A DNA stretch of 64,000 nt from Candidatus Dormiibacterota bacterium (GTDB lineage Bacteria > Chloroflexota > Dormibacteria > Dormibacterales > Dormibacteraceae). The notes beneath the pieces are model-generated. The model saw nothing but the letters and a program-made list of their open reading frames with translations. It was not told the origin of the DNA and did not search any database. Numbering within the stretch: position 1 is the first letter of the stretch; each line of letters begins with the position of its first letter. Shown piece after piece: positions 50,117-57,843 of this stretch. Both the position numbers and the translations under genes were made by a program. The stretch is from the NCBI GenBank assembly GCA_003169845.1, contig PNAG01000003.1, positions 16,727 to 80,726 on the forward strand. Reading direction: 5' to 3'.

Positions 50117-50724
50117 TGAACCGCATCGCGCTTGACCCTGTCACCAAGGATGTGATGGCTTGGGCAGGCCTCGCTATGGCCGGTGGACAAGCGCTGGAAG
50201 CCGAACTGAGCGCTTACGCGTGGCTGTCACACCCAAACACTTCGACTCTTGCACGTCCTGACTATCTGAGGCTGCTTTCCAGCATCCAACGCCAACCGCT
50301 GGGCACTCTGGTGCGCGACCTCAGACCTCGCGTCCCAGTACAAGCCGCGATGTTTGAGCAATTGAACAAGGTGATTGCCCGGCGCAACTTCGTCGTCCAC
50401 CACTTCTTCAAGACACCGCAGCGTCAGGCCATGCTGAAAACGGAAGAAGGGCGGGCCGCGATGATCGCTGAGCTTCAGGCTGACGTCGAGAATTTCCTTC
50501 GCTGGACCGAAGCCATCAAGCCGGTGGTGCTGATGTACGCGGTTGACAAAGGCAACCTGCGCGTTCGCGATCTACTTAACCGCGCACGACAGTTGAAGGC
50601 GCAGCCCGCCGTTAGTGGGAAGTCCATGACCGCGCAGGCCCAGGTCGCCCTGAGCATGAACGCCAACCATGCCGAATATCTGATGGACGTTTTGAGGAAG
50701 GCCCAGCGCAGCCGCCCCAAGTAG
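50116..50724 (+). CDS. HEPN-like all-helical protein (Rx4H motif)
   Basis: A 202-residue helical protein. IARRNFVVHHFF contains the Rx4-6H motif (Arg-x4-His) that forms the RNase site of HEPN domains, placed after a helix as expected. The upstream helix (GGQALEAELSAYAWL) and downstream helices also suit the fold. HEPN proteins are common toxic effectors in defence and toxin-antitoxin loci. It is coupled to the membrane-protein gene and followed by a KAP NTPase gene. Catalytic function is inferred from a single motif, so it remains tentative. Confidence 0.6.
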   Translation: MNRIALDPVTKDVMAWAGLAMAGGQALEAELSAYAWLSHPNTSTLARPDYLRLLSSIQRQPLGTLVRDLRPRVPVQAAMFEQLNKVIARRNFVVHHFFKTPQRQAMLKTEEGRAAMIAELQADVENFLRWTEAIKPVVLMYAVDKGNLRVRDLLNRARQLKAQPAVSGKSMTAQAQVALSMNANHAEYLMDVLRKAQRSRPK

Positions 50725-50813
50725 AAATCCGTTGACGGCGGCACTGCGTTAGCCCCGCGAGACCGCAACCCTGACGCATATCATTGCCCCAGAGCAGTAA
50801 GTTCACGATCACG

Positions 50814-52886
50814 ATGGCGTCTGCCGTGATCCATGGCGATAACCCAATCACAGCGCGGGAGGACGATCGCCTCGCGCGGCTCAAGCCAGCCCGAGCGTTC
50901 GCTAACCAGGTAAGGACCCTGGACGCGTCGGAAGGTGCCGTCGTGGGGGTGCTGGGGCCATGGGGTTCTGGGAAGACGTCCTTTGTCAACTTGGCGCGGC
51001 TCGATTTGAAGGACGCCGGCTGGACGATCCTTGACTTCAATCCCTGGATGTTCTCCGGAGCTGAGCAGCTCGTCGATTCGTTCTTCATCGAACTCACGGC
51101 GCAGTTGAGAGTTCAGTCGCGCTTCCGCGAGCTAGCGGATTCTCTGGAGAGGTACGGCGAGGTCTTTTCCTCGCTTGGCCGTATACCCGTTATAGGGCCT
51201 TGGATAGACCTCGGACGGGGCATTGCCAAGGTGGTGCGAAAGGAGGTTGAGCGTCGCAGGGTCGGAGTTTCCAGCCCCCGTGATCAGGTCAGGCGGCGAT
51301 TGGCCGCTCTTGATCAGCCGATCGCAATCGTCATTGATGACCTAGATCGACTTCGGACGAGCGAGATTCGGGACATTTTTAAGCTCGTCAGACTAACCGC
51401 GAGCTTCCCAAACCTCATCTACATCCTTGCCTTTGACCGCCAGCGGGTGGAGAAGGCTCTGGCAGAGGATGCCATCCCTGGTCGGGATTATCTCGAGAAG
51501 ATTCTGCAGACTGCAATTGACCTTCCTGCAATTCCGCCGGAGGTTCTCACGCGCGAGACCTTGAGGGCAATCGACGCCGCGCTGTCGGGTCTCGAAGCAC
51601 CCGGGCCATTTGACAACGGACTGTGGGTCGACGTCTTTATGGAGATTGTCCGGCCGCTTATTCGCAACATGCGCGACGTGAATAGGTACGTCACGGCGTT
51701 GCGCGGCACAGTTGTTGTGCTGGAAGGCGAAGTGGCCCTCGTCGACGTTATGGCGCTTGAATCCGTGCGGGTCTTCTTGCCTGACGTTTTCGCGCTACTG
51801 CCCGCAATGACCGAGGCATTGACAACGCCTACTGGATTCACGGGAGGGGCACCGGTTGATCCGTCCGCTAAGGCGGGAATCCAGGCGCTGATCGACTCTG
51901 CCGGCGCTCGCGGCGAGGTTATACGGAACCTGATTCTTCGCGTGTTTCCCGCCGGTCAGAGGCACCTGCCACAGGGAATGCATTACGGAAGTGATTGGCT
52001 TAGGACATGGCTGAAGGGGCGGCGGGTTGCCCATCAAGACTTTCTCCGCCTGTACTTGGAATTGGTCGCGGGGCAAGGCTTGACGGCTTTCATGGCAGCC
52101 GAGCGAGCCTTAGCGGTGATGCACGATGCAGCAGGCCTCGACACGTTTCTACGCTCCCTGCCGGCTGACATGCGTGTGGATGTAATCGCCGCGATCGAGA
52201 ACTGGGAGGAAGAGTTCGACCGTCGGAGTGTGGTGCCAGCCTCGACGGTCCTACTTAACCTGATCCCCGACCTGCCAGAACGCCAGCAAGGGATGTTCGA
52301 TCTAGAAACGAAGATGATCGTGGGCCGGGTCGTCTATCGCCTTCTGCGCAGCTTGGCTGACGCCAATGACATCCACGCCGCGGTCCTCGCCGCTTTACCC
52401 GAGCTTCGAACTCATTCGGCGAAGTTGAGCCTTATTACATATGTCGGACACCGCGAGGGCGCCGGCCACAAATTGATTGACGAGTCGGCGAGCAAAAAGC
52501 TTGAGGTCGATTGGCGAGCAGGGGTTCGCGCGGCGTCGGCTGCTGAGCTCGCCATGGAGTGGGATCTCTTGCGCGTCCTTTATCTGGCCCGACACGAGGC
52601 CGTACCGGGTGAGCCGGAACTTCAGATCGGAGAGGATCCACATTTGAATCTGGCCATCTTCAAGGCAGCCGTCGGGAATGTGCGGTCCCAATCACTAGGA
52701 AATCGAGCGATTCGCAGAACGCCGCAACTTGCTTGGGATGTCATCGTCGAGCTGTTCGGCAATGAGGACGCCATTCGCGCTCGGCTCGCTGAAGCAAGGC
52801 TAGTGGCGACTCCCGAGGATGCCCCCGTTATTGAGCTAGTCGAAAGGTATATGGCTGGCTGGCGACCTAAAGACTTAGACGTGTAG
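50814..52886 (+). CDS. KAP-family P-loop NTPase
   Basis: A 690-residue STAND-like ATPase of the KAP class. Walker A is GPWGSGKTSFVNL near residue 50 and Walker B is IAIVIDDLDRL near 175; FNPWMFSGAEQL after Walker A is a KAP hallmark. The C-terminal 350 residues are mostly helical without a named domain and may sense a trigger. A transmembrane insertion between the Walker motifs, common in the family, is not clear here. ATG at 50814 is used; TTG at 50784 is possible. KAP ATPases often occur in phage-defence loci. Confidence 0.88.
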   Translation: MASAVIHGDNPITAREDDRLARLKPARAFANQVRTLDASEGAVVGVLGPWGSGKTSFVNLARLDLKDAGWTILDFNPWMFSGAEQLVDSFFIELTAQLRVQSRFRELADSLERYGEVFSSLGRIPVIGPWIDLGRGIAKVVRKEVERRRVGVSSPRDQVRRRLAALDQPIAIVIDDLDRLRTSEIRDIFKLVRLTASFPNLIYILAFDRQRVEKALAEDAIPGRDYLEKILQTAIDLPAIPPEVLTRETLRAIDAALSGLEAPGPFDNGLWVDVFMEIVRPLIRNMRDVNRYVTALRGTVVVLEGEVALVDVMALESVRVFLPDVFALLPAMTEALTTPTGFTGGAPVDPSAKAGIQALIDSAGARGEVIRNLILRVFPAGQRHLPQGMHYGSDWLRTWLKGRRVAHQDFLRLYLELVAGQGLTAFMAAERALAVMHDAAGLDTFLRSLPADMRVDVIAAIENWEEEFDRRSVVPASTVLLNLIPDLPERQQGMFDLETKMIVGRVVYRLLRSLADANDIHAAVLAALPELRTHSAKLSLITYVGHREGAGHKLIDESASKKLEVDWRAGVRAASAAELAMEWDLLRVLYLARHEAVPGEPELQIGEDPHLNLAIFKAAVGNVRSQSLGNRAIRRTPQLAWDVIVELFGNEDAIRARLAEARLVATPEDAPVIELVERYMAGWRPKDLDV

Positions 52887-52964
52887 CAAGCCGCTCGATA
52901 TGGGATTCGACTCCAATTCCCTCGCTCGGGCGTCGAGATTGGACGAATTAATTGCCTGGTGCCT

Positions 52965-53462
52965 TCATTCCGTGAACTGTTCGCGGACAGGTGCGAGCTG
53001 GTTATCCAAATCCGCACCTAGTAATTGGCCATCCGGCGCAGCCAGAAGCGCGTTGGCGAGGGCGACCACCTGCTGATGCCATGTCTGGACGATCTGTCGC
53101 GCTCTTACTTGAGCACGTGCCCTCTCGTTATCCGCGATGCCCAATTCCAACTCAGACCTGCGAAGTTGCTCATGGTCGCTAGCGGGACTCTGAACTATCG
53201 GCAGGCGGTAACCACCGCAAAGCTCCTCAACCGCCATATCACCCGCGTAGAGGGTGGCGAGAAAGTCGGGGCGGCCGGCCGCAACAATTTCTCCGCTTTG
53301 GGTGTGGCCGCTGGGGTTAGACCCTGAGCCGATCCAAACTGACAGTACATCGATTCCCACGACCCCAAAGGCAATCGCATGGCCGGCTTCGTGGATTGCG
53401 ACGGCGAATCGGATTTCGGAGGCGTCAGTCGGATTGGTCGCCGGATTGTCAACCAGTTTCAA
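52965..53462 (-). CDS. Stand-alone M41 (FtsH peptidase)-like metalloprotease
   Basis: A 165-residue protein with RFAVAIHEAGHAIAFGVVG, the HExxH zinc motif in the exact context of the FtsH peptidase domain, and YAGDMAVEELCGG, which matches the FtsH region around the third ligand. The AAA+ domain and membrane helices are missing. The protein could therefore be a free peptidase acting on a regulatory target. The start is TTG at 53462. It is divergent from the sigma factor-like gene, so cleavage of a regulator is one idea. Confidence 0.75.
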   Translation of the reverse strand: MKLVDNPATNPTDASEIRFAVAIHEAGHAIAFGVVGIDVLSVWIGSGSNPSGHTQSGEIVAAGRPDFLATLYAGDMAVEELCGGYRLPIVQSPASDHEQLRRSELELGIADNERARAQVRARQIVQTWHQQVVALANALLAAPDGQLLGADLDNQLAPVREQFTE

Positions 53463-53654
53463 CCGTCACCACTCAATACCGGGGCGCCGGTAGCAGGCCG
53501 TGCCGTCGAATTCAAGAAGGTGAGAGTCGCCTCCCCGGGATTTGAGACGCTTCAAAGGACGCCGCTTCAGGCGCGACGGTTGATTGAGCGTCGTGGCAAT
53601 AACAAGGGCAAATGCTCGCCAACCAGGGTTCAAAGCGTAGCTTGGTGGCGGATT

Positions 53655-54299
53655 GTGTCTAGCGATTCGTGGCGGGCTTGGCTGCCCCTGCTGCGTGCCG
53701 GCGACGTCCTGGCAAAGGGGCAGTTGGTGGAGGCATATTTCGATTATGTGTATTCCGCTCTTCTTCGGCTGAGTAGGCTCCTGAATAGCAAGTTTTACTC
53801 ACCGCTCCCGGACCCGGAGATAAAAGAGCTTGCTGAGGAGCTGACTGGCCTGGCTTTCGGGAAGGCCTTCGCGGACATCGAATCATTCGACGAAAGCAAA
53901 TCTGCACTGCCAAGCTGGATCGTCTGGAAGGGACGAGCGTCTCTTAAAGGTACCGTTCTCAAGGAGATCCGGGAAGCGGCTCGGCACGCGCGCCATGGGA
54001 CGCCGGACTTGACCGAGCTGGGCTTTGCCGGAGAGGACGCCTCCGGAGCGCAACCTGACCCGGCCGACGAGGCAGTGCGCCGATTATCAATGGCGGAATC
54101 AGATGCCCGAGTTCGCACTATCCTGGCTTCGATGCTCCCGAGCCATCGTCAGGCGCTCACAGCGGCCTATCTCGGGGCTCCCTCTGGATCCAGTGCCGTA
54201 GACGTTATATCCATCACCATGGGAACCAGCAAATTAGCGGCGGATAGCCTGCTTCGCCGTGCAGTCCGAGAGTTCCGGCGACGTTGGGCAGCGGAATGA
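53655..54299 (+). CDS. Sigma-70-family (ECF-like) RNA polymerase sigma factor
   Basis: About 214 residues. The N-terminal part (LVEAYFDYVYSALLRLSRLL) resembles sigma region 2 only loosely. The C-terminal part (VRTILASMLPSHRQALTAAYL, then SITMGTSKLAADSLLRRAVRE) looks like region 4 with its HTH. A chromosomal housekeeping sigma is excluded by size. GTG at 53655 is the most plausible start; the frame continues upstream to 53379, antisense to the protease gene. The stop overlaps the XRE ATG (ATGA), so the pair is cotranscribed and the next protein may modulate it. Confidence 0.65.
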   Translation: MSSDSWRAWLPLLRAGDVLAKGQLVEAYFDYVYSALLRLSRLLNSKFYSPLPDPEIKELAEELTGLAFGKAFADIESFDESKSALPSWIVWKGRASLKGTVLKEIREAARHARHGTPDLTELGFAGEDASGAQPDPADEAVRRLSMAESDARVRTILASMLPSHRQALTAAYLGAPSGSSAVDVISITMGTSKLAADSLLRRAVREFRRRWAAE

Positions 54300-54916
54300 C
54301 CACTGGACCAAGTGGAGAGGACAGCGAGTTGGAGATGACTCTTAAACAAATGGAAACCGCCTACGCAGCTGGCGATGTACCACCACCCGATCTTGACGAA
54401 GTTGTGACGCACCTGTCGAAGAGCCCGTCTGGGCTTACACCCGATGAGTTTGGCCAACGCCGCCGGCGAACGCTTGAGCAGCTTTCTGGCAACTTGCAAT
54501 TTGGAGAGCTCGTCAGGAAGCGCCGCGAAGTAATGGGCCTTGACGTAGACGAACTTGCGGCGCGAGCAAAGGTGCGACCAACGACCGTAGACGAGCTCGA
54601 GCAGGGTGATGCGGACCTCCACATGATCGACGCTGTCATCCTCGGCAATCTCTTGTACAGCCTTGGACTAGACGGGTTGGGGATAGCGGAGAGGCCTCTG
54701 CGAGAGCTTGCGGAAAAGCATTTGACGATTTATCGCGCAGGGGCGGGCCAAGTCTTCGGGCGCACGCGGAAAGCGGTTCGGCCCCACACACGCCGGCGTG
54801 ACTTACTCGGAGGGATCGTTGAACCGGATCACGATGCAACCCGACGAGCCGTTGAAACCTATCTCACCGAGGTCCGCGAACGGCTTAGCGAACTCGTTTC
54901 TAGTCAAAGCCGCTGA
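54296..54916 (+). CDS. XRE-type HTH protein
   Basis: A 206-residue protein. The central helix-turn-helix (about 60-115: FGELVRKRREVMGLDVDELA, RAKVRPTTVDELEQGD) is of the Cro/CI type. An N-terminal helical extension and a C-terminal helical part (EPDHDATRRAVETYLTEVRE) surround it. It overlaps the sigma gene stop and its last bases overlap the convergent ImmA gene by 17 bp. XRE-ImmA pairs are known in mobile elements, where the peptidase cleaves the repressor; this one is a good candidate for that logic. Confidence 0.8.
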   Translation: MTTGPSGEDSELEMTLKQMETAYAAGDVPPPDLDEVVTHLSKSPSGLTPDEFGQRRRRTLEQLSGNLQFGELVRKRREVMGLDVDELAARAKVRPTTVDELEQGDADLHMIDAVILGNLLYSLGLDGLGIAERPLRELAEKHLTIYRAGAGQVFGRTRKAVRPHTRRRDLLGGIVEPDHDATRRAVETYLTEVRERLSELVSSQSR

Positions 54917-55373
54917 GAGTTAGCAGTAGCCCGTGCTCGTTTAGCTTGTACTGCATCGCCTCCTTCGAGACGAAGAACAGTTGAGATAAAGCGCCGAGCC
55001 TCCGAACCTTCTTAAGGGCGTTTCTGAGAAGGGCCAGCGGGATGAGCAGTTCGGCGGCGAAGACGTTTGCCTGGCGTTCCTGGAGATCCATGCTGCCGCA
55101 GCTGTCGTGGCCCATCACGTGATGACCGAGTTCGTGGGCGATCGTGAACCGCTGAGCGTGAACGTGACGGCCAGAGTTCACTTCGATTGTCCACTGGAGG
55201 CTGCTCTTGCGCATCCTCCCCTCCAGTTCACCTAGAGGTGCTCGCTCCACCGCGAAACCTTCCGCGTGCGCAATCGCTTCGACGTCGACAGGTGGCCCGG
55301 TAATGGCATGACGCTTGACGACGGATCGCGCCGCGGCGCGGCAATAAGCAAGGTGTGGCTGCTCTGAGTCCAA
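54900..55373 (-). CDS. ImmA/IrrE-family metallo-endopeptidase
   Basis: A 157-residue ImmA/IrrE protein. FTIAHELGHHVMGHD carries the HExxH zinc motif, preceded by IEVNSGRHVHAQRF, and followed by QERQANVFAAELLIPLALL with the third ligand Glu or equivalent. It should cut a repressor, most simply the adjacent XRE protein. TTG at 55373 is the preferred start because the open frame to 55475 would cross the operator and the Ubl gene start. It is divergent from the Ubl operon, suggesting that the XRE/ImmA switch controls it. Confidence 0.88.
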   Translation of the reverse strand: MDSEQPHLAYCRAAARSVVKRHAITGPPVDVEAIAHAEGFAVERAPLGELEGRMRKSSLQWTIEVNSGRHVHAQRFTIAHELGHHVMGHDSCGSMDLQERQANVFAAELLIPLALLRNALKKVRRLGALSQLFFVSKEAMQYKLNEHGLLLTLSGFD

Positions 55374-55378
55374 GGGAG

Positions 55379-55432
55379 CTGTCCTTACCGAAGGATAGGA
55401 CCCTTTTGGCCAGCGTCGGTTCACAAGGACAG
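55379..55432. promoter_or_regulatory. Candidate operator with three half-sites between ImmA and the Ubl operon
   Basis: CTGTCCTT-ACCG-AAGGATAG (55379-55398) is a palindrome with one mismatched pair. A third half-site, AAGGACAG, lies at 55425-55432 and is an exact complement of the first. The block lies between divergent starts (55373 and 55456), where a repressor such as the XRE protein would act. Confidence 0.6.
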
Positions 55433-55455
55433 ATCGGAATTCACAGGAGGTAGTA

Positions 55456-55689
55456 ATGGAAACGGATAGGCTCACGGCGTATTACGTCAACGGCGACAAA
55501 CAGGAAACGAGCGAGCGCGAGCTCACGGTGCGGCAGGTTCTGGAAAACGCAGGCTTCCGCCCGCCAGAGCAGTACCGGCTGACTAGAGACGAAGGCAATC
55601 AGACCTACCCATCGCTCGACGCCGAGGTGAAGATCCACCCAAACGAGCGCTTCACAGCTCTATTCGAAGGGCCGACACCGGTCTCATAG
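55456..55689 (+). CDS. Ubiquitin-like beta-grasp protein (multiubiquitin-domain type)
   Basis: A 77-residue protein with the strand-helix-strand pattern of a single multiubiquitin/beta-grasp domain: TAYYVNGDKQETSERELTVR, QVLENAGFRPPEQYRL, then EVKIHPNERFTALFEG. The C-terminus is FEGPTPVS rather than Gly-Gly, so processing or a different conjugation residue would be needed. The ribosome site AGGAGG is perfect, 5 nt before ATG. It is followed after 4 nt by the E2-like gene and then the JAB-E1 gene. The role is inferred from operon order and fold. Confidence 0.8.
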   Translation: METDRLTAYYVNGDKQETSERELTVRQVLENAGFRPPEQYRLTRDEGNQTYPSLDAEVKIHPNERFTALFEGPTPVS

Positions 55690-55693
55690 CGCA

Positions 55694-56038
55694 ATGACAA
55701 ATGAGGAGCTAGTCGCGCACCTGAAGGATCTCGGTCTTCGGATCGAGATCCTCGAACCCCTACCCGGGGTTCGATTCATTGTCGCCCGAGACTTTTTGAT
55801 TCCCCACGGTCCACTTCACGCTCAGCGACGTGACGTGGGTATTCCGTGGCAGCCCCTGTTGCCATACGTCGCGCCCAGCTCGATTCATGTCAGGCCGCAT
55901 GTCGTACCTATGGGTCAAAGGAACAGCCAGGCCAGCCAGCTCGGTCAGGACTGGCAGTACTTGAGTCGAGTATTGAGAGGACAGCCGTCTCCGGCTGCAT
56001 GGGTGGTCCACATGAACACAGTTCTCTCGGAGCTGTAG
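55694..56038 (+). CDS. Prokaryotic E2 family E-like protein
   Basis: A 114-residue protein that fits the Prok-E2 family E pattern: an N-terminal helix (EELVAHLKDLGL), a beta segment (LEPLPGVRFIVARDFLIP), VAPSSIHVRPHVV in place of the YPxxPP region, and a C-terminal DWQYLSRVLRG and helix. No cysteine occurs anywhere in the sequence, so a thioester E2 mechanism is not possible with this chain alone. It is placed between the Ubl and JAB-E1 genes, with 4-nt and 2-nt gaps. A scaffold or non-thiol transfer role is possible. Confidence 0.7.
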   Translation: MTNEELVAHLKDLGLRIEILEPLPGVRFIVARDFLIPHGPLHAQRRDVGIPWQPLLPYVAPSSIHVRPHVVPMGQRNSQASQLGQDWQYLSRVLRGQPSPAAWVVHMNTVLSEL

Positions 56039-56040
56039 TT

Positions 56041-57447
56041 GTGGCGGAGCTTCGTGAATTCTCGGTTGCACTTACCGAAGATCTGGCTCGCGACCTCCTT
56101 GATCATCTAAGCAAAGGATCCCGCCAGGAGGATTTGACGTTTGCCATCTGGCGGGAATCGACGGGGGTCCGCCGCACCACTTCGATTATTCAGCGTCTTG
56201 TGCTCCCTCTAGATGGTGAGCGTGAGCTTCACGGCAACGCATCATTCGCTACTGACTACGTGCTGAGAGCACTCCAGGAGCTGGCTCCAGGCGAAGGCTT
56301 GGCATTGATACACAGTCACCTGACGCCCGGCTGGCAAGGTATGAGCCAGGACGACATCGTTGCAGAACGCGATCGTTTGGCTAGTGCGGTCTACGGCCGG
56401 ACCGGTCTACCGGTCGTAGGTGTGACTACCGGCACGGATGGCGCGCTAAGTGCCAGGCGATGGCTGCGGCAGAAGCAATCGTCGTGGGAGATTCACGAGG
56501 CCACCAGTGCCAGGGTCGTTGGCCGGCGATTGAGAAGTACGTTCCATCCAGAACTCTCGCCACGCCAGTCTCGCGGCAACGCTCAGGTTGCCACGGTCAG
56601 CGTCTGGGGCGACGAGCATCAGGCAGATCTAGCGCGCATCCGGGTCGGCATTGTCGGCCTGGGCAGTGTTGGCAGTCTAGTGGCGGAGAGCCTCGCGCGA
56701 GTGGGGGTTTGTAACTTTGTGCTGATTGATTACGACTTAGTTGAAGAGAGGAACCTTGACAGGACGGCCGGGGCTGAGCGAAGCGATATCGGCCGTGCCA
56801 AGGTGGCGGTGGCCGCTGACCACATCCGAAGAGTCGGTACCGGGCGAGAGATAGATGTGCAGGCGGTCTGCTACAGCGTGCTTTCGCGACCTGGTTACGG
56901 CGCTGCGCTCGATTGCGACGTGCTGTTCTCTTGCGTGGATCGTCCTTTGCCCAGGCATCTATTGAACGCCCTGGCATACGCCCACCTTGTGCCCGTCATC
57001 GACGGGGGGATTCTCGCGGAGGTGATCGAAGCGAAGTTGATACACGCCGACTGGCGCATCCATACCATTGGGCCGTCGCGTGCTTGTCTCATGTGCCTAG
57101 GAGCCCTAGACGCCGGCGACGTTGCTATGGACCAGGCAGGCATGCTCGATGATCCTGACTACATTAAGAAGCTGGATGCCTCCCGCCAACGCTCAGTGTC
57201 GCGGCGCAATGTGTTCCCGTTCAGCATGAGCGTTGCTGCTCACGAGGTTCTTCAGATGGTGACCTTGATCACTGGATTGGAACGAGTCGGTGGCATCGGT
57301 CCGCAGTTTTACCACTGCTATCCGGGAGTGATGGACGTCCTGCCTACGGTGATGTGTGAGGAAGGTTGTGAGAACGGCAGCATGGTAGCGACTGCCGTTG
57401 ATCTTTCAGGCAACCTGGTCCACGGCAAGGACTGGACTTCGGACTGA
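56041..57447 (+). CDS. JAB (MPN) deubiquitinase-like domain fused to ThiF/E1-like enzyme
   Basis: A 468-residue two-domain protein. Residues 1-140 form a JAB/JAMM peptidase: candidate Glu30, HSH at 91-93, Ser102 and Asp105; there are eight residues between H93 and S102, one more than the canonical HxHx7S. Residues 195-450 form a ThiF/E1 adenylation domain: GLGSVG at 206-211, IDYD at 229-232, NLDR at 238-241, Lys254 and Asp300. Zinc ligands are CLMC at 349-352 and C439/C443. GTG at 56041 follows GGAG. It may both activate and process the Ubl. Confidence 0.85.
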   Translation: MAELREFSVALTEDLARDLLDHLSKGSRQEDLTFAIWRESTGVRRTTSIIQRLVLPLDGERELHGNASFATDYVLRALQELAPGEGLALIHSHLTPGWQGMSQDDIVAERDRLASAVYGRTGLPVVGVTTGTDGALSARRWLRQKQSSWEIHEATSARVVGRRLRSTFHPELSPRQSRGNAQVATVSVWGDEHQADLARIRVGIVGLGSVGSLVAESLARVGVCNFVLIDYDLVEERNLDRTAGAERSDIGRAKVAVAADHIRRVGTGREIDVQAVCYSVLSRPGYGAALDCDVLFSCVDRPLPRHLLNALAYAHLVPVIDGGILAEVIEAKLIHADWRIHTIGPSRACLMCLGALDAGDVAMDQAGMLDDPDYIKKLDASRQRSVSRRNVFPFSMSVAAHEVLQMVTLITGLERVGGIGPQFYHCYPGVMDVLPTVMCEEGCENGSMVATAVDLSGNLVHGKDWTSD

Positions 57448-57454
57448 GCCCTCG

Positions 57455-57799
57455 TCAGCTGGCCGTCTTGGCTTTTCGACTCCGAAGCGTTTCCTGGCTC
57501 AGAGACTTCGTTGCTTGGTCAATGATCCGCCACCACGGACTATCGAGCCTGCGATACAGAGCTGCGCCCTTGCCGGCGATCAGCCTTTCGATCATGCCAA
57601 GGGCGACGAGGCGCTCGAATTGCTCTTCGACATTGCTTGTCTGCCGACTAAATTCGGCGGCCACGTCGGAATATCTGAACTGGTCGACCTTGCGACTTCG
57701 AATCCAGCAGCACAATGCAAGGCGCAGCCCTGAGCCAAACAGCTTGTATCCGAGTCGCTCGACCACGGGATCGATTCGACCCTTTTGAACCAGTTCCAC
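57455..57799 (-). CDS. Winged-helix DNA-binding protein
   Basis: A 114-residue protein with a predicted winged HTH: DQFRYSDVAAEFSRQTSNVE, EQFERLVALGMIERLIAGKG and LYRRLDSPWWRII. It resembles MarR/ArsR-size regulators but has no visible metal site. The start is GTG at 57799. An inverted repeat (57827-57843) lies just upstream and may be its operator. It converges with the JAB-E1 gene and is divergent from the 58028 cluster, so it could control that cluster. Confidence 0.7.
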   Translation of the reverse strand: MELVQKGRIDPVVERLGYKLFGSGLRLALCCWIRSRKVDQFRYSDVAAEFSRQTSNVEEQFERLVALGMIERLIAGKGAALYRRLDSPWWRIIDQATKSLSQETLRSRKAKTAS

Positions 57800-57826
57800 C
57801 CAGCCTCTTTACTGAGTATAGGTTAC

Positions 57827-57843
57827 CGAGTAGACTTTACTCG
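57827..57843. promoter_or_regulatory. Inverted repeat CGAGTA-GACTT-TACTCG, candidate operator
   Basis: A perfect 6-bp inverted repeat with a 5-bp centre. A related TTTACTGAGTA occurs at about 57808-57818. It lies between the winged-helix gene and the following plus-strand cluster, in a short A+T-richer patch that should also hold the promoters. Confidence 0.45.
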
